41,847 nucleotides of DNA, taken from Pseudomonas viridiflava. Lineage in GTDB: Bacteria; Pseudomonadota; Gammaproteobacteria; Pseudomonadales; Pseudomonadaceae. A program made the translations under genes and the position numbers. Location: contig NZ_LKEH01000038.1 of assembly GCF_001642795.1 (NCBI RefSeq), forward strand, positions 741 to 42,587. The letters are read 5' to 3'. Below the pieces are notes generated by a model, which saw only the letters and a program-made list of their open reading frames with translations, ran no database searches and had not been told where the DNA came from. Every line of letters begins with the position of its first letter. Position 1 is the first letter of the stretch. Shown in pieces: positions 29,101-35,554 of this stretch.

Positions 29101-32100
29101 ACCGGTTATCAGCGGCCAGAAACACTCCCACACTGACACGTCGAAACTGATTGGCGCTTTCTGCATCAGCACGTCGCTGTCATCCAGCGCGTAGGTGGCC
29201 TGCATCCACTGCAGGCGCTCGGCCAGCGCGGCGTGGGTGTTGCCAACGCCCTTGGGTTGCCCGGTGGAGCCTGAGGTGTAGATCACGTACGCAAGGTTAT
29301 CGCCCTGCAAATGCAGGCCCGGCGCACTGACCGGCCAGCTTTCCAGGTTCAGGGTGTCCATCGCCACCGTGCAGACACCCTCGGCGCTCGGCAGATCACC
29401 CAGCAGATGGCTCTGGGTCAACAACAGTTCGACGCCGCTGTCCTCAAGCATGTAGGCCAGGCGTTCGGTCGGGTAATCCGGGTCCAGCGGCACGTACGCG
29501 CCACCGGCCTTGAGAATCGCGAGCAGCCCGATCAGCAGTTGTGGCGAACGCTCGGCGGCAATCGCGACGTTGACATCCGGGCCGACGCCCTTGTCGCGCA
29601 GGTAATGCGCCAGACGGTTGGCCTGAGCATGCAGGCTGGCGAAGTCGAGGCTGCCGCCCTCCCACATCAGCGCAATCCGTTCCGGCGTCTGTCGGGCCTG
29701 ATTGCTGAGCAGCTCAGGCAGCCAACGCGTCGCGGGCGCACAGGGCGCAACGCTCCACTGTGCCTGTTGCGCCTGCTCGTCATCGCCGAGCAGTTGCAGA
29801 TCACCCAGCGCGATCTGTGCGTGCTGGCTGACCTGAGTCAGCACCCGTACATAGTGCTGCGCCATGCGCACGATGGTGTCGCGCTCGAACAGCTCGTCGG
29901 CGTAATCGAAAGACAGCGTCAGGCGACCGTTTCTGTCTTCCTCGCTATGCAATTGCAGATCGAACTTGGCTTCGCGGCTGTGCCATGGCAATTCGTCGGC
30001 GAGTAATCCCGGCAAGCGGCGCAAGGCACTCAGGTCGCGCTGCTGATGGTTGAACATGACTTGAAACAGACCGTGCTCGCGGGCCTGCGCAAAGGCTTCG
30101 ACCAGTTGATCGAAGGGCACATCCTGATGCGCCTGAGCGTCCAGCGCCGTCTGACGGGTCTGGGCCAGCAATGCCGAGAATGGCTGGCGCGAATCGAGCT
30201 GCGCACGCAACACCAGGGTGTTGATGAAAAAGCCGATCAAGCCCTGGGTTTCATGACGCGGACGATTGGCACCGGGCACGCCGATGCGAATGTCGGTGTG
30301 TCCGCTGTAGCGATGCAACAGGGTCTGGAAGCTGGCCAGCAACAGCATGAACGGCGTCGATTGCCAGGCTTGCGCCGTATTGCGCACGGCGGCGCTCAAG
30401 TCGGCACTCAGGCGCAGGCTGTAGCGGTCGGCGCTGTGCTGCTGGCGCGCCGAGCGCGGATGATCGGTGTTCAGTGCGAGCACTGGCTGCTCGTCGCCCA
30501 GTTGCTGCTTCCAGTACTCGAGCTGGCGCGCAGCCTCGCCATGCGCCAGCCATTCACGCTGCCACTGGCCGTAGTCGGCATAACGCAGCGCCAGCGGAGC
30601 CAGTTCAAGCGACTGACCTTGAACAGCCGCCGCATAAAGGCGCGAGAATTCGTCGATCAGCACGTTCAGCGACCAGCCGTCGGCGATGATGTGGTGCAGG
30701 GTCACCAGCAACAGGTGTTCTTCGTCGTCCAGTTGCACCAGCGTTACGCGTAGCAGCGGACCGTTCTGTAAATCGAACGGCTGACGCGCCTGCTCTTCGC
30801 GAATCGCCAGCGCCCGGTTTTGACGCTCGTCGCCAGACAGGCCACTGATGTCCAGCACCTGTAACTGAAACTCACCGGCCGGATCGATGCGTTGCAGCGC
30901 TACGCCGTCCTGTTCGTAGAAGCGGGTACGCAGCGATTCATGCCGCTCGATCAGCCGCTGAAAGCTGTCGCGCAAGGCCGTGCGGTCCAGTTCGCCACGC
31001 AAGTGCAGACCGCCGGGAATGTTGTAGGCGCTGCTGTGCGGGTCCAGTTGCCAGACAAACCACAGGCGGTTCTGCGCCAGGGATTGCGGCAAGTGCTCGT
31101 CACCCGGCAGGCGGGTGATGGCTTTTTCGCTGGGCTCATCGCCTTGTTGTGCGGCCAGTTGCAGCGCTTCGATCTGTGCAACAAAGGCACCCAGGGTCGG
31201 CGCTTCGAACAGCAGACGCAGGCTCAGGTCGATGCCCAGCACCTCACGCAGCTTCGCCACCACCTGAGTCGCGGCAATCGAGTTGCCGCCCAGCAGGAAG
31301 AAGTGGTCATCCACGCTGATCTGCTCGCGCTGCAACTGCTCACACCAGACGTCGGCGACTTTGGCCAGCAGCTGCGAACCCGTGGCATGCGCCTGCGCCA
31401 CCTGACTTGCGGTGCCTTCAGGAAACACCGCGTAGCTGTCCAGGCCGCCATCGGCCAGACGCGTGCGGCAGGCTGAACGTTGCAGTTTGCCGCTGGAGGT
31501 CTTGGGCAGCGCGCCAGGGTTGAGCAACACAACGACCGTCGGCGCTTCCTGGAATGCATCGGCCACGGCTTGTCGAATGAGCTTGATCAAGGCTTCGGGT
31601 GGCAGGGTTTTCTGCACACTGCGACCGACTTCAGCCGCAATGCCGATGCCTTCGATGCCCGCATGAGCCACAGCGAACGCGGCGATACGGCCTTTGCGCA
31701 CCCCATCGACGTCGCGCTCGACGACTTTTTCGATGTCCTGCGGATAGAGGTTCTGCCCGCGCACGATCAGCATGTCTTTCAAGCGGCCAGTGATATACAG
31801 CTCGCCGTGGCGCTGGAAACCCAGATCGCCGGTTCGCAGCCAGGTCTGGCCGTCATGTTCGACGAAGGTCTTTGCCGTCGCTTCAGGGTTGCGCCAGTAA
31901 CCATGGGCGATGCTCGGACCGGTCGCCCAGACTTCACCGACGTGGTTATCGTCCAGCGTTTGCAAGGTATTCGGGTCTGCGATCAGTACGCCATGCCCCG
32001 GCTGACCGGTGCCGCAACTCATCACCGGACTGCCCTCACCCAGCTCCACGACGTTGCGCGCCAGCGCCGCTTCGTCCAGACGCAACGACGGAATGCCGTG

Positions 32101-33126
32101 GCCGCGCTTGCCTCCGGCCACATAGAGCGTGGCCTCGGCCAGCCCGTAGGACGCCATGAAGCTGTCGGGCGTGAAGCCACAACTGGCAAACTTGTCGGCA
32201 AACGCGTCGAGGCTGTCCTGCCGGATCGGCTCGGAACCTGAATAAGCGACGCGCCAGCGACTCAGGTCCAGACGCTCCAGCGCCGACTCGCTGACCCGTG
32301 AGCTGCACAGCTGATAGGCGAAATCCGGTCCACCGCTGATGGTGCCGCCGTACTCGCTGATCGCTTCCAGCCAGCGCAACGGGCGGGTCAGAAAGTACGC
32401 AGGCGCCATCAGTACGCAGGGCACGCCGCTGAAAATCGGCTGCAACAGACCGCCGATCAGGCCCATGTCGTGGTACAGCGGCAGCCAGCTGACGATGACA
32501 TCGTCGGGATTGAGGTCAATGCCGAAGCCGTGACGGATCAGCATTTCGTTGGCAACCAGGTTGCCATGGCTCACCTGCACGCCTTTGGGCAAGGCAGTGG
32601 AGCCGGAGGTGTACTGCAGAAAGGCGATGTCATCGGCCTGCAATTCAGGTCCTTGCCAACCCTCGGCCAGGGCGCGGTCCAGCGTGTCCACACAAAGCAG
32701 TTGCGGCGCATCCGCAGCCGCCAGCTCGTCCATTTGCAACAAGGCGGATTTCAGGTCGGAACCGGTCAGCAGCAGACGCGGCTCAGCGTCACCGATGATC
32801 GACAGCAGACGTTCCTGATGATGACGGCGATTGGATTCCGGCGGATAGGCCGGTACGGCAATGACCCCGGCATACAGACAACCGAAGAACGCTGCCACGT
32901 AATCCGGCCCGCTGTGGAACAACAGAATCGCGCGATCTCCCGGTACTGCCTCACGCTTCAGAGCGGCGGCAATGGTGCGCGCACGCAGGTCCAGATCACG
33001 GTAGGTCAACACCAGGCCCTGGCTGTTTTCGTCGGTGAGAAAACGCAGCGCCAACTGGTCAGGCGTTTTCGCGGCGCGACGTTGCAGCGCCTGAGCCAGA
33101 GTGTCGGGGAGTTCGAAAGCGTCCAT
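20107..33126 (-). CDS. pvdL: PvdL, pyoverdine chromophore NRPS
   Basis: Giant synthetase of 4339 residues, almost the size of P. aeruginosa PvdL. Order: fatty acyl-AMP ligase (1-570, YTSGSTALPKG near 172); T (Ser about 616); C (about 675-1105, HHIIADGWS near 808); A1 (about 1135-1630); T (about 1670); C (about 1735-2165); A2 (about 2200-2690); T (GGDSI, about 2745); E (about 2805-3240, HHLVVDGVSW); C (from VYPLTPMQEGML, about 3270; its active motif is HHILIDAWC); A3 (about 3737-4220); T (about 4275). No thioesterase. A3 pocket residues read D-I-W-E-L-T-A-D-D, the classic Dab code. A1 reads D-V-W-H-F-G-R-I-N and by position loads Glu; A2 reads D-A-E-G-I-G-A-V-M and, being followed by E, loads Tyr epimerised to D-Tyr. 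Product: acyl-Glu-D-Tyr-Dab, precursor of the fluorescent chromophore. Start has AGGAAA eight bases upstream. Co-transcribed with pvdG 94 bp upstream. Confidence 0.97.
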   Translation of the reverse strand: MDAFELPDTLAQALQRRAAKTPDQLALRFLTDENSQGLVLTYRDLDLRARTIAAALKREAVPGDRAILLFHSGPDYVAAFFGCLYAGVIAVPAYPPESNRRHHQERLLSIIGDAEPRLLLTGSDLKSALLQMDELAAADAPQLLCVDTLDRALAEGWQGPELQADDIAFLQYTSGSTALPKGVQVSHGNLVANEMLIRHGFGIDLNPDDVIVSWLPLYHDMGLIGGLLQPIFSGVPCVLMAPAYFLTRPLRWLEAISEYGGTISGGPDFAYQLCSSRVSESALERLDLSRWRVAYSGSEPIRQDSLDAFADKFASCGFTPDSFMASYGLAEATLYVAGGKRGHGIPSLRLDEAALARNVVELGEGSPVMSCGTGQPGHGVLIADPNTLQTLDDNHVGEVWATGPSIAHGYWRNPEATAKTFVEHDGQTWLRTGDLGFQRHGELYITGRLKDMLIVRGQNLYPQDIEKVVERDVDGVRKGRIAAFAVAHAGIEGIGIAAEVGRSVQKTLPPEALIKLIRQAVADAFQEAPTVVVLLNPGALPKTSSGKLQRSACRTRLADGGLDSYAVFPEGTASQVAQAHATGSQLLAKVADVWCEQLQREQISVDDHFFLLGGNSIAATQVVAKLREVLGIDLSLRLLFEAPTLGAFVAQIEALQLAAQQGDEPSEKAITRLPGDEHLPQSLAQNRLWFVWQLDPHSSAYNIPGGLHLRGELDRTALRDSFQRLIERHESLRTRFYEQDGVALQRIDPAGEFQLQVLDISGLSGDERQNRALAIREEQARQPFDLQNGPLLRVTLVQLDDEEHLLLVTLHHIIADGWSLNVLIDEFSRLYAAAVQGQSLELAPLALRYADYGQWQREWLAHGEAARQLEYWKQQLGDEQPVLALNTDHPRSARQQHSADRYSLRLSADLSAAVRNTAQAWQSTPFMLLLASFQTLLHRYSGHTDIRIGVPGANRPRHETQGLIGFFINTLVLRAQLDSRQPFSALLAQTRQTALDAQAHQDVPFDQLVEAFAQAREHGLFQVMFNHQQRDLSALRRLPGLLADELPWHSREAKFDLQLHSEEDRNGRLTLSFDYADELFERDTIVRMAQHYVRVLTQVSQHAQIALGDLQLLGDDEQAQQAQWSVAPCAPATRWLPELLSNQARQTPERIALMWEGGSLDFASLHAQANRLAHYLRDKGVGPDVNVAIAAERSPQLLIGLLAILKAGGAYVPLDPDYPTERLAYMLEDSGVELLLTQSHLLGDLPSAEGVCTVAMDTLNLESWPVSAPGLHLQGDNLAYVIYTSGSTGQPKGVGNTHAALAERLQWMQATYALDDSDVLMQKAPISFDVSVWECFWPLITGSRLLLAGPGEHRDPHRIAQLVRDYGVTTLHFVPPLLQVFIDEPLTRQCNSLRRLFSGGEALPSELRNRVLEQLPNVQLHNRYGPTETAINVSHWHCQLADGERSPIGRPLGNVLCRVLDAELNPAPQGVAGELCIGGIGLARGYLDRPALTAERFVADPLGEAGERLYRTGDRVRWGSDGALEYLGRLDQQVKLRGFRVEPQEIEARLLAQPGIGHAAVLVRKTVAGPQLIGYYTAAFEDQSEAEQAERIKSALALELPDYMVPTQFVRLDSMPLSPTGKLDRRALPEPQWQTREHVEPQSALQKQIAAIWREVLGVPRVGLRDDFFTLGGHSLLATQIISRVRQACDIDLPLRTLFEASELGAFAEQIASIQASGVRSSLQPIARVDRSQPVPLSYSQQRMWFLWQMEPDSPAYNVGGMARLNGVLNIQRFDAALQALILRHETLRTTFPSVDGVAYQNVSEHTGLQMRWEDISALPAEVRQQRLQALADSEAHQPFDLETGPLLRACLVRAGELEHYFVLTLHHIVTEGWAMDIFARELGLLYEAFLEGKPSPLDPLAVQYLDYSVWQRRWMEAGERQRQLDYWTAQLGNEHPLLELPGDRPRPPVQSHQGELYRFDLQADLAARVRAFNAQNGLTLFMTMTATLAVLLYRYSGQTDLRIGAPVANRIRPESEGLIGAFLNTQVLRVQLDGQMSVAQLFEQVRHTVIEGQSHQDLPFDHLVEALQPPRSAAYNPLFQVMCNVQRWEFQQSRELAGMTVEYLVNDARATKFDLNLEVTELDHRLGCCLTYSTDLFDEPRIAKMAEHWLNLLQALLADPQQRLSELPLLQDAERQQLLDSLGVEAGEQRLDQCIHELFAEQARLRSNAPALTFAGETLSYAELDSRANQLARVLRERGVGPQVRVGLALERSQHMVIGLLAILKAGGAYVPLDPEYPLERLQYMIEDSGVGLLLSDRALFAALGELPDDVARWCLEDDLPLLDGYSHDELPFLSLPQHQAYLIYTSGSTGKPKGVVVSHGEIAMHCQAVIRRFDMQPDDCELHFYSINFDAATERLLVPLLAGARVVLRAQGQWDAEEICGLIREQQVNILGFTPSYGSQLAQWLATQGQTLPVRMCITGGEALTGEHLHRIRAVFQPELFFNAYGPTETVVMPLASLAPQQLPEGEASVPIGQVVGARVAYILDADLALVPQGASGELYIGGPGLAQGYHQRPGMTAERFVADPFSGQGGRLYRTGDLVRQRADGLVEYLGRIDHQVKIRGFRIELGEIETRLLEHGRVREAVVLSLDTPSGKQLAGYLVTDVAAQDAGQQAHLRDSLKAHLKAQLPDYMVPAHLILLDSMPLTANGKLDRRALPAPDPELNRQHYVAPVSDLEQQLAAIWCAVLNVAQVGLDDNFFELGGDSILSIQVVSRARQAGIHFTPRDLFQHQTVYTLAAVATTQQLIQAEQGRVSGESGFTPIQHWFFDTPIPERQHWNQALVLEPVARLNAQTLELALHAVLEQHDALRLGFEEQRGHWRAEHRAVVTHDALLIHAQVVQMDECAALFEQAQRSLDLQSGPLLRAVLVDGPQGQQRLLVVIHHLVVDGVSWRVLLDDVQTSYRQLSENQPVRLPAKTSAFRDWASRLQAYAGSESLREELQWWQRQLSGPTAALPCHAPQGGQQNRHARTLSVRLDSSSTRHLLQQAPSAYRTQVNDLLLTALALVVCRWSGQVSTLIQLEGHGRETLFDDIDLTRTVGWFTSAYPLRLTPALDHAEPGESIKAIKEQLRQVPHKGLGYGVLRYLADEGSRSAMQALPVAPITFNYLGQFDQSFADDALFRPLEDSAGAAHDPHAPLPNELSIDSQVYGGELVLRWTFSAERYLPEVIEALAQDYLKQLQALISHCLTEGSGGLTPSDFPLAELDQAQLDALPVPAARIEDVYPLTPMQEGMLLHTLLEPGTGLYYMQDRYRINSALDPQRFAQAWQAVIARHEALRASFCWDIGETMLQVIHKPGDTPIDYLDWRDVASDQQEPRLQALLKSEREAGFDLLRQPPFHLRLIRVDEARYWFMMSNHHILIDAWCRSLLMNDFFDIYTALGEGRDAQLAPAPRYRDYIGWLQRRGLTQARDWWRQNLAGFERPTPIPSDRPFLREHAGESGGMVVGDCYTRLDVADGARLRELAQQHQLTVNTFAQAAWALTLRRMSGDRDVVFGVTVAGRPVELPQMQRTVGLFINTIALRIGMPGDEQRCSVRQWLSQLLDSNMQLREYEYLPLVTIQENSELPKGQPLFDSLFVFENAPVEVSVLDRAQSLNATSDSGRTHTNYPLTAVCYPGDDLGLHLSYDQRYFDEPTVQGMLGEFKRLLLALVEGFHGDMAELALLGDPEREFLLEGCNQSERAYPLERSYVELFEAQVAAHPERIAVSCLEHRASYVELNHSANRLGHALIGAGVGFDQPIALLAERGPELLGMIIGSFKAGAGYLPLDPALPNPRLTGIIVQSRTPVLVCTEHCVGQGRALLEALPEANRPHLLVWETVQQQETAQHNPGRYSAPDNLAYVIFTSGSTGQPKGVMVEQRGMLNNQLSKVPYLNLSAADVIAQTASQSFDISVWQFLAAPLFGARVDIVPNDIARDPQALLKHVQVQGISVLESVPSLITGLLAEEQATLDGLRWMLPTGEAMPPELASQWLQRYPDIGLVNAYGPAECSDDVAFFRVDAASTRSTYLPIGLPTDNNRLYVLDEALELVPLGAVGELCVAGTGVGRGYVGDPLRTVPVFVPNPFGAPGERLYRTGDLARRRRDGVLEYVGRVDYQVKIRGYRIELGEIETRLQEHAAIRESVVLDIDGPLGKVLAAYLVPNGVVQDPDALRDDLKNQLRASLPDYMVPSHMVLLEQMPLTPNGKLDRKALPAPDVSLAQQDYVAPQSEMEQQLTAIWADVLKVERVGITDNFFELGGHSLLATQVVTRAQKQLQRNVPLRAMFEFNTVQALAQHLESLGGQKVDEQKFDRLADLMAELEGL

Positions 33127-33220
33127 GATGGGTTTCCTGCTGGATTCGGCTTGCCAGAGCGGGTCTGGGTATCAAAAAAAAGCGCATCGCAGGATCAGCG
33201 ACGCGTCGGGCGAGCGGGCA

Positions 33221-33979
33221 TCAGCCAGCTGCGCGGGTCAGGTGCCGAGCCGCGCTGTTGCGCCAGCGAGTCAGGTGCTGTTCGGCGTAACGCCGCAGAT
33301 GGCGTAGCAATTGAGCCTGCTCGTCGACCAGGTAGAAGTGGTGGCCTTCGAACATATCCAGAGAAAACCCCGTCGCGGCGTCTTCCTGCCAGTCGAGCAG
33401 TTCTTCGACGCTGACGCTGTCCTGCTTGCCGCCGAATACGTGAATGGGGATCTGCAGCGGCTCGCGCACGCCATAGACAAAGCTGCCACACAGCAGAAAA
33501 TCGGCGCGCAGGATCGGCAGCATCATTTGCATGAGTTCATCATTGGCGATCACTTCTTCGCGGGTACCCTTGAGCGTGCGAAGCCGGTCGATCAATTGCG
33601 CATCGGTCCTGGCCACGGCGTAGTCACTGACGTCGCGACGCGCAGGCCCTGCCGTGGCCGAGGTGAACAGCGCCAGCGGCGCGGGCAGCCCGCGAACGCG
33701 CAGTGCATGCGCCAGTTCGAAGGCCAGCAGTCCGCCCAGGCTGTGCCCGAACAGCGCATAAGGGGTGTCGAGTTCGGCGGCGATTTCATCGGCCAGTTGA
33801 CCGGCCAGTTGCACGATATCCGTCTGCAACGGCTCCGCCATGCGCATGCCGCGGCCCGGCAGTTCCAGCGGGCGCACATTCAGCCAGTCCGGCAACGTGC
33901 GCCGCCAAGGGCTGTAGAACATCGCGCTGGCACCGGAATACGGCAGGCAGAACAGCTTCATGCCTGTAGAGCTGTTCAT
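33221..33979 (-). CDS. pvdG: PvdG, type II thioesterase
   Basis: Alpha/beta hydrolase of 252 residues, the size of stand-alone NRPS editing thioesterases. Seen: FCLPYSGASA near the N-terminus (oxyanion-hole region), the nucleophile elbow GHSLGG with Ser80, Asp187 in GGKQDSVS, and the catalytic His in FEGHHFYL (213 or 214). It should remove wrongly loaded or stalled groups from the carrier domains of PvdL and the other NRPSs. The start is not certain: MNSSTGMKLF at 33979 or MKLF at 33961; neither has a strong ribosome site, and the frame stays open upstream. It is first of the pvdG-pvdL unit, read divergently from pvdS, with a candidate IS box about 120 bp upstream. Confidence 0.93.
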   Translation of the reverse strand: MNSSTGMKLFCLPYSGASAMFYSPWRRTLPDWLNVRPLELPGRGMRMAEPLQTDIVQLAGQLADEIAAELDTPYALFGHSLGGLLAFELAHALRVRGLPAPLALFTSATAGPARRDVSDYAVARTDAQLIDRLRTLKGTREEVIANDELMQMMLPILRADFLLCGSFVYGVREPLQIPIHVFGGKQDSVSVEELLDWQEDAATGFSLDMFEGHHFYLVDEQAQLLRHLRRYAEQHLTRWRNSAARHLTRAAG

Positions 33980-34099
33980 ATCAGGGCCGTCCGTCCATTG
34001 GATCCGGTGTAAAAGCCTAGATGCGCGCGATTGATACGCATGGTGTTCTCCTGATGTCATCCCCGGCCTGCGCCATGGGCGGGCCTGTCATCAATGAGA

Positions 34100-34123
34100 A
34101 CGGACGGCGTTCGGAAATAATTA
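34100..34123 (-). promoter_or_regulatory. Candidate PvdS IS-box promoter for pvdG-pvdL
   Basis: On the minus strand TAATT (34123-34119, in GACTAATTATTTCC) is followed after 16 bases by CGT (34102-34100). It is about 120 bp before the pvdG start and is the only such match in this region. Confidence 0.65.
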
Positions 34124-34204
34124 GTCGCATTCGGCCGCCTTGCACGCGTGTCGGGCGCGCTGGTCGGAATCGCCCCTTTAAAGTGCGCTGATGCGCTTTC
34201 GCAT

Positions 34205-34233
34205 TTGACAATAATTATCATTAAGACTAATTT
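34205..34233 (+). promoter_or_regulatory. pvdS sigma70 promoter
   Basis: TTGACA (34205-34210), a 17-base spacer, then TAATTT (34228-34233). The -35 is a perfect consensus and the -10 is close. Transcription would start near 34240, giving a leader of about 60 bases. The Fur box lies across this promoter. Confidence 0.8.
34207..34225 (+). promoter_or_regulatory. Fur box over pvdS promoter
   Basis: GACAATAATTATCATTAAG matches the 19-base Fur consensus (GATAATGATAATCATTATC) at 14 of 19 positions. It covers the end of the -35 and most of the spacer, so Fe-Fur binding would block pvdS. This is the expected iron switch of the whole locus. Confidence 0.85.
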
Positions 34234-34302
34234 ATCGCCCCACGTGATGGCGCGACCCACAAGGCCGCTCCCCTCCAATGACTTTGCAGCAAGGTGAATT
34301 CC

Positions 34303-34839
34303 ATGACGGAACAAGTATTCACAAGTAAGTGCGATTCACCCCTCCTACAGGCTTTCGTCGACAATTACCTGCTGCTGGTCAAGATTGCCGCACGCATCGT
34401 GGGTTGTCGGTCCCGTGCCGAGGATGTGGTTCAGGACGCTTACTTCAGGCTGCGTTCGGCCCCTCAGGTCACACTGACGTTCAAGGCTCAGCTCAGCTAT
34501 CTGTTTCAGATCGTGCGCAATCTGGCCATCGACCACTACCGCAAGCAGGCACTGGAGCAGCGATACACCGGCCCCGAGGCAGAGGGTTTGAATGTGGTGA
34601 TTCAGGGCGCGTCACCGGAAACGTCGCACATCAACTTCTCGAGTCTGGAAAAAATTGCCGACGCGCTTTCGGAGCTGCCACCCCGCACCCGTTACGCGTT
34701 CGAGATGTATCGCCTGCACGGTGTACCGCAAAAGGACATCGCCAAGGAACTGGGCGTTTCACCTACCCTGGTCAACTTCATGATTCGCGATGCGCTGATT
34801 CACTGTCGCAAGGTCAACGGCGTCAGAACCGAGCCTTGA
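34303..34839 (+). CDS. pvdS: PvdS, ECF iron-starvation sigma factor
   Basis: Extracytoplasmic-function sigma factor of 178 residues. Region 2 is seen around SRAEDVVQDAYFRLR (core and -10 binding) and in QLSYLFQIVRNLAIDHYRK; region 4 is LPPRTRYAFEMYRLHGVPQKDIAKELGVSPTLVNFMIRDAL with the helix-turn-helix that reads the -35 element. It directs RNA polymerase to IS-box promoters of pyoverdine genes. The start at 34303 (MTEQVFTSKCD) has AAGG eight bases upstream and matches other PvdS N-termini; an in-frame GTG three codons earlier is less likely. It stands alone, with a Fur-controlled promoter and a strong terminator. Confidence 0.97.
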   Translation: MTEQVFTSKCDSPLLQAFVDNYLLLVKIAARIVGCRSRAEDVVQDAYFRLRSAPQVTLTFKAQLSYLFQIVRNLAIDHYRKQALEQRYTGPEAEGLNVVIQGASPETSHINFSSLEKIADALSELPPRTRYAFEMYRLHGVPQKDIAKELGVSPTLVNFMIRDALIHCRKVNGVRTEP

Positions 34840-34852
34840 GCCTTTTCAGACG

Positions 34853-34887
34853 ACAAAAAAATCCGGAGCCTGGGCTCCGGATTTTTC
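34853..34887. terminator. Bidirectional rho-independent terminator
   Basis: A run of A, stem ATCCGGAGCC / GGCTCCGGAT around a TG loop (34861-34882), then a run of T. It ends pvdS on the plus strand and, read on the other strand, the convergent SgcJ/EcaC-like gene. Confidence 0.92.
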
Positions 34888-34908
34888 GTTTTGGCTCGAC
34901 GCTTTTTA

Positions 34909-35436
34909 TCAGCGGCTGACCTGGTACTCAGGCTGCACTTCCGGCATGGCCGAGGAGTGGTGGTTCAAGATCTTCCACTCGTTGCCGACACGATGGTAAA
35001 GGAAGGTATAGCGAGCCTGGACCTTGCTCTGCTTGCCTTCGGCCGACGTCAGGGTGAAGGTGTAGACACCGCTGTCCACTGCTGCATCCGGACCCAGACG
35101 GCGGATTTCCCGGTAGTTGATCTCACCGACCGGCTTCAGGGCCAGGAAGTGCTCGAAGTAGTCCTTGATTTCGGCCGGGTTGGCTCGCACCTTGTTCGAG
35201 ACAGTCGGCTGCAGCACCGCATCCTTGGCGTAGAGAGAGACAACGGTCTGCGGATTGCCGGTTTTCAAAGCCTTGTTCCAGCGGTCGAACAGACCTGCAA
35301 TCTCTTTATCGTTTACGTTGCTTGGCTGCTCGGCCACCATGCGGTAGGTGTAACCGCCGGCCGGTTCGGCAGCTGCCTGAACCATTGGGGCGCTAACAGC
35401 GAGGAACAGGGCCAGGGCGGTCAATTTCAGTTTCAT
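34909..35436 (-). CDS. Exported SgcJ/EcaC-like (NTF2-fold) protein
   Basis: Protein of 175 residues with a clear signal peptide (MKLKLTALALFLAVSAPMVQA, cut near 21-23), so periplasmic or secreted. The mature part has the NTF2-like pattern of the SgcJ/EcaC family: EIAGLFDRWNKALKTGNPQTVVSLYAKDAVL near 45-75 and a C-terminal sheet RYTFLYHRVGNEWKILNHHSSAMP. Such domains bind small molecules or form dimers; the substrate is unknown, and the 'oxidoreductase' label often attached to the family is not supported by any visible cofactor motif. The start has a perfect TAGGAGAG five bases upstream. It converges on pvdS and shares its terminator; a link to pyoverdine is possible but unproven. Confidence 0.85.
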   Translation of the reverse strand: MKLKLTALALFLAVSAPMVQAAAEPAGGYTYRMVAEQPSNVNDKEIAGLFDRWNKALKTGNPQTVVSLYAKDAVLQPTVSNKVRANPAEIKDYFEHFLALKPVGEINYREIRRLGPDAAVDSGVYTFTLTSAEGKQSKVQARYTFLYHRVGNEWKILNHHSSAMPEVQPEYQVSR

Positions 35437-35530
35437 TGCAACTCTCCTACGGGGTAATCGGTTCAGGGATTCAGTGGTTGCCAATTTGCCCTGTAGCGCT
35501 GTTTGCTCCATCGGCCGAACGGGGTTATTT

Positions 35531-35554
35531 GCCTATGCCAACTGGCAGATAGGC
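35531..35554. promoter_or_regulatory. Imperfect inverted repeat between divergent genes (possible operator)
   Basis: GCCTATGCCA-AC-TGGC-AG-ATAGGC, arms of ten bases with a two-base bulge, in the 198-bp space between the SgcJ/EcaC-like gene and the histidine kinase gene. It could bind the LuxR-type regulator encoded two genes on; there is no direct support. Confidence 0.3.

Larger units (their letters stand above)
33980..34302. other. Divergent regulatory region, pvdG / pvdS (323 bp)
   Basis: No gene. It holds an IS-box candidate toward pvdG (34100-34123) and the Fur-box sigma70 promoter toward pvdS (34205-34233). The AT-rich core at 34200-34235 stands out against GC-rich surroundings. Confidence 0.85.

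Noticed and set aside
25270..29136. Open frame of 1288 codons on the plus strand opposite pvdL
   Set aside because: Its composition (many Gln, His, Arg; no recognisable motif) is that of antisense reading of GC-rich NRPS DNA. The opposite strand has clear A, T and C domain motifs throughout.
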